Positions 41,968-49,865 of a DNA stretch of 54,315 bases are shown piece by piece. Under the pieces are notes generated by a model. That model saw nothing but the letters and a program-made list of their open reading frames with translations, made no database searches and was not told the origin of the DNA. How positions within the stretch are numbered: position 1 is the stretch's first letter; every line of letters starts with the position of its first letter. Made by a program: the position numbers and the translations under genes. The DNA comes from Micromonospora arborensis. GTDB lineage: Bacteria > Actinomycetota > Actinomycetes > Mycobacteriales > Micromonosporaceae. The DNA lies in NCBI RefSeq assembly GCF_003205615.1, contig NZ_PYBV01000031.1:1-54315 (forward strand). Direction: 5' to 3'.

Positions 41968-43443
41968 TCAGCTGCGGGTGGACCAGCGTTGGTTCTGTTG
42001 TCCGTTGCAGGCCCAGAGGATGAGTTTGGTGCCGTTGGCGGTGCCGGCGGCGTTGGCGTCGAGGCAGAGGCCGGATTGGACGCCGGTGATGGTGCCGTTG
42101 GCGTTGATGTTCCACTGTTGGTTGGTGCCGCTGTGGCAGTCCCAGATGATTGCCTGGGTGCCGTTGGTGGTGCCTTGGCCGTTGGCGTCGAGGCACTTGT
42201 TGCCCAGCACCTGTAGTTGTTTGTTGGCGGTGTAGGTCCAGCGTTGGGCGGTGTTGCCGAGGCAGTCCCAGAGTTGTACCTGGGTGCCGTTGGTGCTGGT
42301 GCCGTTCGGCACGTCGATGCAGCGGTTGGACTGTGCGCCGACGATCTGGACGTTCTGCTGGGGGTTACCGCCACCAGCCGTCGCGTAACCGGCCGCGGCG
42401 ATGTTGGCCTGTACGGCGTTCTCGGTGGCCGCCGTCGGGTAGCCGGAGGTCAGCACGCCCTCGTAGAAGGTGCCCCGACCCGTGATGCTGTTGTCGCCGC
42501 CGATGCCGAGCAGGATGGCCCCCTCCTTCTTCATCGGGTGGTAGCCGTTGGGCCGTGGCCCGTCGAAGTAGGTCGTCAGGCCGCCCGACTGCCCGTTCCC
42601 GCCCCGGATGGCCCAGTGGTTCGGCTCGCCCTTGACCATGGCCGTGACGAAGCGGTGGTTGATGGGGGCGATGTTGTTGTATCCCGCGTTCACCCCGGAG
42701 AACAGCCCCCACTCCAGGTCGGCCATGATCCAGGGTCCGGCGCCGGCGCCGTAGCCCCACTGTTTGTTGGCACCGAAGTAGACGGTCTCCATGATGGCGC
42801 GTTCGTCGGCCAGGTTGTTCGTCTGCGCATTGCCGTAGTCGAAGCAGCACCACTGGTTGTAGTGCGTGCCGTCGACGACGGCGTAGATGCCCTCGGGCTG
42901 GTCGCCGGTGGCGACGCCGTTGGTGTTGTTGTTGCGGTAGCCGGTGCCCGGGGCGATGTAGACGCCGTACGCCTTCTGACCGCCGACGGTTACCGGTGCC
43001 GCCTTCGCGTCGGCGAGGTTGTCCCATCCGCCGGCAGCGGGGCCGACGAAGTAGCCGGGGGGTGCCTGGGTGAGGCGGTTGTTGCGGCCGGACTGGTCGT
43101 ACAGGATGGTGATCACGCAGTTGGTGTTGGCGCAGAACGAGTCCTGGGTGGCGGCGTTGACGTAGCCACCGGCGCTCAGCACGCCGACGTCGCGGGTGGT
43201 GTTGTCCGACGAGCGACGGACCTGGTAGAGCGGTCCGTTGTAGGCGCCGTAGAGCGCGCGGGTGGTGCTGTGCGCGGCCACGCACGGGGTGCCACCCGAG
43301 GCGTAGATGTCACACGGTCCCGTGCCGGCCGCGCGGGCGACGCCCGGGGTGTCCGAGACCACGTAGATGCCGGCGCCGACGACGAGGACCAAGAGGGTCC
43401 CCACTGCGGCCATGAGGCGACTCAACCTTCTCTTCACATTCAT
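41968..43443 (-). CDS. Secreted GH54 alpha-L-arabinofuranosidase with C-terminal CBM13
   Basis: The protein has 491 residues. The signal peptide ends near residue 38 (ARAAG). The GH54 beta-sandwich follows to about residue 355, beginning GPCDIYASGGTPCVAAHSTTRALYG. The vicinal Cys pair WCCFDYGN, the likely nucleophile Glu in ADLEWGLF and the acid/base Asp in GIGGDNS match the fungal AkAbfB site. The C-terminal domain is a ricin-type CBM13 with three QxW-like units (NKCLDANGQG, IIWDC, GLCLDANAAG), where fungal enzymes carry CBM42. It removes arabinose side chains from arabinoxylan or arabinan. ATG 43443 has AAAGGA before it. The inverted repeat TGACGT-CTT-ACGTCA lies in its promoter region. Confidence 0.92.
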   Translation of the reverse strand: MNVKRRLSRLMAAVGTLLVLVVGAGIYVVSDTPGVARAAGTGPCDIYASGGTPCVAAHSTTRALYGAYNGPLYQVRRSSDNTTRDVGVLSAGGYVNAATQDSFCANTNCVITILYDQSGRNNRLTQAPPGYFVGPAAGGWDNLADAKAAPVTVGGQKAYGVYIAPGTGYRNNNTNGVATGDQPEGIYAVVDGTHYNQWCCFDYGNAQTNNLADERAIMETVYFGANKQWGYGAGAGPWIMADLEWGLFSGVNAGYNNIAPINHRFVTAMVKGEPNHWAIRGGNGQSGGLTTYFDGPRPNGYHPMKKEGAILLGIGGDNSITGRGTFYEGVLTSGYPTAATENAVQANIAAAGYATAGGGNPQQNVQIVGAQSNRCIDVPNGTSTNGTQVQLWDCLGNTAQRWTYTANKQLQVLGNKCLDANGQGTTNGTQAIIWDCHSGTNQQWNINANGTITGVQSGLCLDANAAGTANGTKLILWACNGQQNQRWSTRS

Positions 43444-43484
43444 CGGATCCTTTCGGCGGTGTGGCAAAGCGGTGCGGTCCGCAC

Positions 43485-43499
43485 TGACGTAAGACGTCA
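43485..43499 (-). promoter_or_regulatory. Inverted repeat upstream of the first GH54 gene
   Basis: TGACGT-AAG-ACGTCA is a perfect 6+6 repeat with a 3-base centre, 42 bases before the start codon. It differs from the CGAATCGATTCG operators of the rest of the island, so this gene may answer to another regulator. Confidence 0.4.
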
Positions 43500-43718
43500 T
43501 ACCTGTGACATTAATGCGTGTCCATGTATTGCGCTACCGTCACCCGCCACCGCATCCGACTCGACCGACCGCCGGATGCGCTGCGGCACCCACCTGCCGA
43601 CGGAATGCGAAATGGTCGGTTGCCCGCCGTGATTGCTCCGGAATTTTTCGGACTCGGGCCCGAGAGTCCGGACAGATATGCTTGGGAACGAAGAAGTGTG
43701 CGTCCCCGTGTCGGGGCA

Positions 43719-43730
43719 AGAATCGATTCG
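43719..43730 (+). promoter_or_regulatory. Operator overlapping the lacI translation-start region (autoregulation)
   Basis: AGAATCGATTCG differs by one base from CGAATCGATTCG and has the perfect core GAATCGATTC (43720-43729). It ends ten bases before the lacI start codon and abuts its GAGGG ribosome binding site. The same site controls three neighbouring promoters. Confidence 0.75.
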
Positions 43731-43740
43731 AGGGCGCGGT

Positions 43741-44778
43741 ATGAACATCGGGGAGATCGCCCGCCGGGCCGGGGTGTCCCGCAGCACCGTGTCCTACGTG
43801 CTGAGCGGGAAGCGGACCGTGTCGGAGACGACCCGGCAGCGGATCCAGGCGGTCATCGACGAGCTGGACTACCGACCGAACGCCAGCGCCCGCGCACTGA
43901 AGGAGGGACGCACCCGCACCCTCGGGCTGGTGATCCCTCCGGCGAGCCAGCGGCTGACCGACATGCAGTTGGGTTTCGTCGCCAGCGTCGTCGAGGCGGC
44001 CGCCCGGCATGACCTCGATGTGCTGCTGTCCCCGTCCGGCGGCGATCATGACCGGTCGTTCGAGCGGATCGTCACCGGGCGTCGGGTGGACGGTGTGGTC
44101 CTGATGGAGATCCGCTTGGACGACGACCGGGTGACTCGGCTGACCAAGGCCGGTCTGCCGTTCGTCACGATCGGGCGGACCGCTGAGCCGCACGGGATGA
44201 GCTGGATCGACATCGACTACGCCGGGCTGATCGGCCGCTGCGTGCACCACCTGGCCGATCTGGGGCATCGGCACGTGGCGTTGGTCAATCGCTCCGCCGA
44301 GTTGGTGGCCGCCGGTTACGGCCCCAGCCATCGGGCGCTGGCTGGTTTCCGGGCGGCGGCGGTGGAGCGGGGCCTGACCGGCGTGGAGGTCTGCTCCGGC
44401 GACGACACGGCCTCCGGGGAGGCGTGCGTGGAAGAGTTGCTCGCGACCCACCCGGACGTCACGGCCGTGGCCACCATCAACGAGGCGGCGCTGCCCGGAA
44501 TGCAGCGTGCCCTGACCGGCGCCGGCCTCTCCGTGCCGGGCGACTTCTCCGTCACCGGTGTCGCCGCCCAGCACTGGGCGGAGGACTTCCGCCCGCCGTT
44601 GACCGCTGCGGACGTCCCGATGGTCGAGATGGGCGCCGAGGCGGTGTCGCTGTTGCTGGAGAGCATCGCGGCCCCCGGGGCGGTGCCACGACACCGCCTG
44701 TACAGCCCGCCCATCTCACTGCGCTCCAGCACCGGTCCGGTCCGGGCCCGCGCGGTCGACGCGGCTACCCAGCGGTGA
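43741..44778 (+). CDS. LacI-family transcriptional regulator of the arabino-oligosaccharide island
   Basis: The protein has 345 residues. The N-terminal HTH is MNIGEIARRAGVSRSTVSYV with the hinge LDYRPNASARALKEGRT, as in LacI. The periplasmic-binding-like core has TLGLVIPP, DGVVLMEIRLDD and GHRHVALVNRSAE, with the second-lobe motif VTAVATINEAALPGM. It should bind an oligosaccharide or a sugar phosphate as inducer. ATG 43741 is preceded by GAGGG. Its own operator AGAATCGATTCG lies just before the start, and CGAATCGATTCG-type sites follow the -10 boxes of the ABC, GH-A and second GH54 promoters, so it is very likely the master repressor. It converges with the GH63-like gene (14-base overlap). 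Confidence 0.93.
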   Translation: MNIGEIARRAGVSRSTVSYVLSGKRTVSETTRQRIQAVIDELDYRPNASARALKEGRTRTLGLVIPPASQRLTDMQLGFVASVVEAAARHDLDVLLSPSGGDHDRSFERIVTGRRVDGVVLMEIRLDDDRVTRLTKAGLPFVTIGRTAEPHGMSWIDIDYAGLIGRCVHHLADLGHRHVALVNRSAELVAAGYGPSHRALAGFRAAAVERGLTGVEVCSGDDTASGEACVEELLATHPDVTAVATINEAALPGMQRALTGAGLSVPGDFSVTGVAAQHWAEDFRPPLTAADVPMVEMGAEAVSLLLESIAAPGAVPRHRLYSPPISLRSSTGPVRARAVDAATQR

Positions 44779-46477
44779 CCCGCCGTTCCTCCTGAGCGGC
44801 GGCGAGGATGAGGTAGCTGCTGGCAGTCCAGGTGTACGCGCGGTCCCGGAGCCCGGCCCCGGTTTCGGCGTCGAAGTTCTCCGCGAACCCGGACTTCTCA
44901 CACAGTGCGAGGAATCGTCGACTGATCTCGTCGGCGATCCCGATCTGCCCGGCCCGCCGCAGGCCGTCCTCGACCAGGACGGTGGACGGTGCCCAGATGG
45001 GGCCACGCCAGTAGCCATCGGCGAGATAGTGGGTCGAGTCCGTCGGTTCGGTGGCCAGTCCGTGTGTGGTCAGGTGGGTTTCGGCGCCCCGCGCCAGTGC
45101 GGCGGCGACGGGGGCCGGCAGGTCGGCCCCGAGCGCGACGGGCATCAGGTCGAGCAGGCTGCGGCTCGCCCGCTGTTTCCCGGTGTGGGGGTTACGGGCG
45201 GTGAAGCGTTCGCCGTCCCACAGGTCCCGCAGCATTGCCCCGTGGATCCGGTCGGCCTCCCGGGACCACTGGTCGGCGGGCTCGCCCAGCTCGATGGCGA
45301 GGTCGGCCAGGCAGCGAAGTTGCGAGACCAGGAACGCGGCGAGGTCGGCCGTCTGGAGGACCCGGCCGTCGTCGAAGGTGGTCGCGTTGTCCCAACCGCT
45401 GTCGTTGCCGTGCTGGTAGTGGGGCAGATCGTGGCCGGGGGCCCGGCGCGCGTCGAGCCAGAACCGGGTCCAGCGGGCAAGCCGGTGGTACGTCTCCGTC
45501 AGCGCCGCCCGGTCCGGCGGCTGGGGAAGGCGCCGGCGCAGGTGACGCAGGGCCCAGCCGTGAATGGGGGGCTTGACGTAGTTGTGCAGGACCTCGGAGT
45601 GGGTGACCGAGTCGGGTAGGGCGCCGGCCTCGTCCTGGTGGTCGAAGGGCAGCTGGAACTGGTGCCAGGCCAGCTCCGGCTCGCCGCCGGCCAGGGCGAT
45701 CGCGTTGAAGCAGTGGTCCCAGCTCCACACCTTGTCCATCCAGTGCTTGGACATCAGGACGGCCGGTCGGGTGACGAAGCCCGCCGGAGCGACGGTGGCG
45801 GACCAGAGTACGTACGCGGCCAGTTCGGCGGCCGGGGTCTCCGCGCTCCGCCACGGTGCGACCGCGTCGACGAACGCGGTGAACTCGGCGATCCGGTCGC
45901 GGCACAGCTGGTCGAAGGTGACGGATGCGGTGTACGGGCGGCGGGCGGTCGCGTACTCCTCGATCGCGATCTCCCACGGTTGGTCGACGGCGAGGTCCAC
46001 GGACCGGTCGGCCTTGCCGAGCGCCTCGACACCGTCGGTCCGCTGGAGAGCACCGGAGAGCACCGTGATCCGGTAGCGGCGACCGGTCTCGTACGAGGTG
46101 AACACGTGTGACCCGTCGACCGGATCGAGGTACAGGTAGGTGCCGCTGAACGGGGTGAGGGTGCTCGCCGCTGCGGCGACCCGCAGCCCGAGCCGGCTGC
46201 CCCGGATCCGCAGGGTCTCCGGCCCGTCGTAGACGGCCTCGATCCGGTCGGCGCCGCTGCGCCAGGTCAGCAGCCCGGGCGTGGCGACGACCGTGGCGCC
46301 GGTGACCGCGGGGGCGAGACGCAGTACGGGGTGCAGCCCGGTCTGGTGGGAGACCAGGTGCAGGTCGTCGGCGTACGTCTTCTCGGCTACCACCGGGGAG
46401 ATGTTGAACCAGGATCCTCGGTAGCTGAACGGGATGTCCTGGATGGGAAACTCCGGACCGGACGGGGCGACGGTCAT
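44765..46477 (-). CDS. Cytoplasmic GH63-like (MGH1-type) glycoside hydrolase
   Basis: The protein has 570 residues and no signal peptide. An N-terminal beta domain (SYRGSWFNISPVVAEKTYADD) is followed by an (alpha/alpha)6 barrel with MSKHWMDKVWSWDHCFNAIAL and HGNDSGWDNATTFDDGR, the last containing the likely catalytic Asp as in GH63 and related glycosidases. YWRGPIWAPSTVLVEDGLRR and the later GLRDRAYTWTASSYL are typical closing motifs. Relatives cleave alpha-glucosides, mannosylglycerate or other small oligosaccharides. As the last gene of the importer operon it should degrade what the transporter brings in, here probably an arabinose-containing oligosaccharide. ATG 46477 has no close Shine-Dalgarno, and other starts further in are possible. 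Confidence 0.8.
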   Translation of the reverse strand: MTVAPSGPEFPIQDIPFSYRGSWFNISPVVAEKTYADDLHLVSHQTGLHPVLRLAPAVTGATVVATPGLLTWRSGADRIEAVYDGPETLRIRGSRLGLRVAAAASTLTPFSGTYLYLDPVDGSHVFTSYETGRRYRITVLSGALQRTDGVEALGKADRSVDLAVDQPWEIAIEEYATARRPYTASVTFDQLCRDRIAEFTAFVDAVAPWRSAETPAAELAAYVLWSATVAPAGFVTRPAVLMSKHWMDKVWSWDHCFNAIALAGGEPELAWHQFQLPFDHQDEAGALPDSVTHSEVLHNYVKPPIHGWALRHLRRRLPQPPDRAALTETYHRLARWTRFWLDARRAPGHDLPHYQHGNDSGWDNATTFDDGRVLQTADLAAFLVSQLRCLADLAIELGEPADQWSREADRIHGAMLRDLWDGERFTARNPHTGKQRASRSLLDLMPVALGADLPAPVAAALARGAETHLTTHGLATEPTDSTHYLADGYWRGPIWAPSTVLVEDGLRRAGQIGIADEISRRFLALCEKSGFAENFDAETGAGLRDRAYTWTASSYLILAAAQEERRVTAG

Positions 46478-46509
46478 GGGTGGCGGGTGCCTTTCTGTGG
46501 TGCGGGTGG

Positions 46510-47334
46510 TCAGTCCTTGACGGCGCCGGCGGTCACGCCCATCGAGACGTACCGCTGGGCCAGGATCAACAGCACGGCGGCGGGGATGGAGGCGACGACA
46601 GCGGTGGCCATGATGGCGTTCCACTGCTGGTTGTTGTTGCCGATGTAGTGGTAGATGCCGAGGGTGATCGGCTGGTGGTCGCCGCCGCCGGCGAGGGTCG
46701 AGGCGAAGATGAAGTCCGACCAGGACCACAGGAACGCGAACAGCGACACCGTGACGATCGAGTTGCGGCTGACCGGCAGCACGACCGACCAGAAGGTCCG
46801 CAGCCGACTCGCGCCGTCGACCACGGCGGCCTGGATCAGCTCGTCGGGGATCCCGGACATGAAGGCCGTGAAGATCAGAACGCCGAACGGCACCGCCAGT
46901 GTCGTGTCGGCCAGGATCAGGCCGGGCAGCGTGTTCAGGACGCCGAGAGTGAGATAGATGGCGTAGAAGCCCATTGCCATGATGATCCCCGGGATCATCT
47001 GCGCGATCAGCAGCACGAAGCTCAGCGCCGGGCCGCCGGGCGGCCGGAGTTTCGCCAGCGCGTATCCGGCGGGGGCGGCCAGCGCCACGGTGAGCACCAC
47101 CGTGCCGAGGCCGACCAGGAAGCTGGTGCCGAGGTACGGCAGTTGCTGGTCGAGCACCGCGCGGTACCCGTCCAGGGTGCCGTTGATCGGGAACAGGTGC
47201 GGGGGATTGGCCCGCATGTCCTGGTCCCGGGTGAACGACACGTTGATCATCCAGTAGACGGGGAAGAGCATCAGCCCGGTCAGCACCAGGCCGATGCCGG
47301 TCTTCCACCAGGCCCGAGGCGTTGAGGTGGTCAT
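46510..47334 (-). CDS. Carbohydrate ABC transporter permease (MalG type)
   Basis: The protein has 274 residues and six helices. The cytosolic EAA-type loop is ELIQAAVVDGASRLRTFWSVVLPVSRN, which contacts the ATPase. The N-terminus WWKTGIGLVLTGLMLFPVYWMINVSF is typical of MalG/LacG-like permeases. The start overlaps the end of the MalF-type gene by four bases (ATGA). It forms the channel with the preceding permease. No ATPase gene is in the operon, so a shared MsiK-type ATPase elsewhere is expected. Confidence 0.93.
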   Translation of the reverse strand: MTTSTPRAWWKTGIGLVLTGLMLFPVYWMINVSFTRDQDMRANPPHLFPINGTLDGYRAVLDQQLPYLGTSFLVGLGTVVLTVALAAPAGYALAKLRPPGGPALSFVLLIAQMIPGIIMAMGFYAIYLTLGVLNTLPGLILADTTLAVPFGVLIFTAFMSGIPDELIQAAVVDGASRLRTFWSVVLPVSRNSIVTVSLFAFLWSWSDFIFASTLAGGGDHQPITLGIYHYIGNNNQQWNAIMATAVVASIPAAVLLILAQRYVSMGVTAGAVKD

Positions 47335-48302
47335 CGTAGGTGCTGCCTCCGCTCGATCCGGATGTAGATGAGCCCGGCGATCAGGGCCATCACGATGAGC
47401 AGGTTTCCGATGGCCGCGCCCGGGCCGAATTCGGGCAGCATGTTGCCGAAGCCGAGCCGGTACGACCAGGTGGCGAGCGTGGCCGAGGAGCCGGTCGGGC
47501 CACCCCTGGTCATGATCCAGACGATGTCGAAGACCTTCAGCGTGTAGATCAGCCCCAGCAGCAGCGTGATCGTGGAGACCGGGCGCAGCAGCGGGAAGGT
47601 GATCCGCCAGAAGCGTTGCCAGCTCGACGCGCCGTCGAGCGCGGACGCCTCGTACATCTCGACCGGGATGCCCTGTAGCCCGCTGTAGAGCACCACCAGG
47701 TTGAACGGAATGCCGATCCAGATGTTCGCGATGATCACCGAGGTGAGCGACCAACCCGGCGAGGTGAGCCAGTTGACCGGGTCGATGCCGACCGCGCCGA
47801 GTGCCGCGTTGACCAGACCCGAGTCGCTGTTGAGCAGCCACGACCAGGTCGACGCCGAGACGATCAGTGGCAGCAGCCACGGTACGAGAATCAACGCCCG
47901 CAACGTGCGCGACAGCGGGAAGTGCTGGTGGAAGAAGAGCGCCAGGGCCATGCCGATGCTGAACTGGAAGACGAGCGACGCGCCGGTGAAGATCAGGGTG
48001 TGCCACAGCGTCGGCCCGAAGGCCGGGTCGCTGAGGACCGTTCGGTAGTTGTCGAGGCCGGCGAAGGGCGCCCCACCCTGCACGAACGAGCGCACGGTGT
48101 ACTCGCGCAGGCTCAACTCGACGTTGCGGTAGAGCGGGTAGGCGTAGAAGGCCGCCAGGTAGATGGTCACGGGCGCCAGGAAGCCCCACGCCAGCCATCG
48201 GCTGGGTCGGCGTACGCGGGACGGTGGAGGCCCGGGTGGGGCGGCCTTCGCCGCCCCATCCTGGTCCTGTGTCGTGGTGGAGGTCCGTTTCGTGGAGAGC
48301 AT
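47331..48302 (-). CDS. Carbohydrate ABC transporter permease (MalF type)
   Basis: The protein has 323 residues. After a polar Pro-rich N-terminus come six helices, starting WLAWGFLAPVTIYLAAFYAY, and the EAA loop EMYEASALDGASSWQRFWRITFPLLRP. It pairs with the MalG-type permease to import the sugar delivered by the binding protein. The ATG lies 18 bases downstream of the binding-protein stop. The gene order binding protein, MalF, MalG, glycosidase is standard for actinobacterial oligosaccharide importers. Confidence 0.93.
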   Translation of the reverse strand: MLSTKRTSTTTQDQDGAAKAAPPGPPPSRVRRPSRWLAWGFLAPVTIYLAAFYAYPLYRNVELSLREYTVRSFVQGGAPFAGLDNYRTVLSDPAFGPTLWHTLIFTGASLVFQFSIGMALALFFHQHFPLSRTLRALILVPWLLPLIVSASTWSWLLNSDSGLVNAALGAVGIDPVNWLTSPGWSLTSVIIANIWIGIPFNLVVLYSGLQGIPVEMYEASALDGASSWQRFWRITFPLLRPVSTITLLLGLIYTLKVFDIVWIMTRGGPTGSSATLATWSYRLGFGNMLPEFGPGAAIGNLLIVMALIAGLIYIRIERRQHLR

Positions 48303-48320
48303 GGTGTCGGGTCGGCGCGC

Positions 48321-49565
48321 TTACCTGGTCGACGCCGCGGTCTGCGCTGCCTTCAGCGCCTCCTGCGGCGACTTTCCGCCGCTGAGGGCCGCCTGCACCG
48401 CGGTCCACAGGGATTCGGAGATCTTCGGGTACTTCGTGCCGAGGTTGTCACCGGTGCGGCCCTTGGCTGCCCGGACCGCCTCCACCCAGACCTTGAGCTT
48501 CGGATCGGCAGTGGCCTGCCGATCCTGAACGGCGGTGACGGGTGCGACGTAGGACAGCGTGGTGTCCGTGGCGAGGAGGTTGTCGGCGTTGGTCAGACAG
48601 GCGACGAGCTTCTGCGACGTCTCGTACCGGCCGGTGTTCTTCTGCACCGGGATGGAGACGAACTCACCGCCGGTGGGCGCCGGTGCGGGGCCGCCCGCGT
48701 TGGCCGGAATCGGGATGGTGCCGTACGAGAAGCCGAGTTTCTCGGCGTTGGCCAGCTGCCAGGTGCCGTTCTCGGCGAACGCGTAATCGCCGGTGGCGAA
48801 CTCCTGCCAACTCGTGGTCTGGGTGTTGTTGATGACCGAGTTCGGGGCGTGGCCCTGCTTGAGCCAGTCCGTCCAGAGCGTCAGCGCGGACACCGCCTGC
48901 GGCGAGTCCAAACTGGTCAGCTGGGCTCCCGATCCCCAGAACCAGGGCAGGAACTGGAAGCTGCCCTCCTCGGTTCCGATCGCGGAGAAGGTGATGCCCT
49001 TCTTCCCGGCGGCTTTGACCTTGGTCAGCGCCGCGGTCAGCGAGGTCCAGTCCTTGACCGTGGCCGGGTCGACGCCGGCGGCGGTCAGCACGTCCTTGTT
49101 GTAGTAGAGAGCGAGGGTGTTCGCTCCGATCGGCACCCCGTACGTCTTGCCCTCGCTCTGGCCGGCGCCGAGCAGGTTCGCCGCCATGGCGGAGACGTCC
49201 AGCTTGTTGTCGTCGGTGGTGGTGAGCGCGCCGGCCTCGGCCAGTGTCGAGATGACCGGGTTGTCCACGATCAGCACGTCCGGCGAGTTTCCCTGCTGGG
49301 CGGCGAGCAGCGCCTTGTTGGTCAGGTCGGTGGTGTCGTAGCCGGTCCGCTCGACCGTCACCCCCGCGGTGGTGCCGCACTTCTTGAGCAGCGACACCCA
49401 TTCGGATTCGGCGGCGAACTGCGGATACGGGTCCCAGACGAGGTAGGCGCCGCCGCCGCCGTCGGAGGTGTCGTCGCCGGACGACGAGCAGGCACTGGCT
49501 GTCACTGCGGCGAGCGCTATCACGGCGACGGCGGCCAGGCGCCGCCGACGACTGAGTCCTGTCAT
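48321..49565 (-). CDS. Sugar-binding lipoprotein of the ABC importer
   Basis: The protein has 414 residues. The N-terminus MTGLSRRRRLAAVAVIALAA, then TASAC, gives a clear lipobox with Cys 26, followed by a Ser/Gly/Asp linker. The body shows the type I solute-binding layout: LLKKCGTTAGVTVERTGYDTT, GNSPDVLIVDNPVISTLAEAGAL and YGVPIGANTLALYYNKDVLTAAG, the family signature. It should capture an oligosaccharide at the membrane surface. ATG 49565 has GAGG six bases upstream. Its promoter at 49675-49704 is followed by two abutting LacI operators, so the whole four-gene operon should be inducible. Confidence 0.93.
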   Translation of the reverse strand: MTGLSRRRRLAAVAVIALAAVTASACSSSGDDTSDGGGGAYLVWDPYPQFAAESEWVSLLKKCGTTAGVTVERTGYDTTDLTNKALLAAQQGNSPDVLIVDNPVISTLAEAGALTTTDDNKLDVSAMAANLLGAGQSEGKTYGVPIGANTLALYYNKDVLTAAGVDPATVKDWTSLTAALTKVKAAGKKGITFSAIGTEEGSFQFLPWFWGSGAQLTSLDSPQAVSALTLWTDWLKQGHAPNSVINNTQTTSWQEFATGDYAFAENGTWQLANAEKLGFSYGTIPIPANAGGPAPAPTGGEFVSIPVQKNTGRYETSQKLVACLTNADNLLATDTTLSYVAPVTAVQDRQATADPKLKVWVEAVRAAKGRTGDNLGTKYPKISESLWTAVQAALSGGKSPQEALKAAQTAASTR

Positions 49566-49644
49566 GTGGTGCCTCACTTCAAGTCGATTGTCAGGTGAGC
49601 GGTGCGGGTTGACCGTCGCGGGTCGGACGCGGTCCGACCATGAG

Positions 49645-49704
49645 GCGAACCGATTCGACGAATCGGTTCGCACGAAGATAGGTCTGTCCGTGCCCGCTGG
49701 TCAA
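49645..49704 (-). promoter_or_regulatory. Promoter and double LacI operator of the importer operon
   Basis: On the minus strand, TTGACC (49704-49699), 18 bases, TATCTT (49680-49675), then a perfect 13+13 palindrome: GCGAACCGATTCG (49645-49657), A, CGAATCGGTTCGC (49659-49671). Each arm is itself a one-mismatch version of CGAATCGATTCG, so two repressor dimers could sit side by side over the transcription start. Confidence 0.8.
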
Positions 49705-49767
49705 GAGATGGACGGCCGTCCTGAAGGTCCTGCTGGGAAACACGGGCTTTACCGCGGTGTCACTTCA

Positions 49768-49815
49768 TTGACATGGTTCAGCTCCCGGTCCTACGATCGT
49801 GCGAATCGATTCGCA
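49768..49815 (+). promoter_or_regulatory. Promoter and LacI operator of the GH-A gene
   Basis: TTGACA (49768-49773), 18 bases, TACGAT (49792-49797), then the perfect 16-base palindrome TGCGAATCGATTCGCA (49800-49815). The operator covers the expected start of transcription. Confidence 0.85.
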
Positions 49816-49865
49816 AGTGCAGCCCTCCGGAGAGCGTCCCCCCGCGCCCCACCAAGGAGCCGCCC

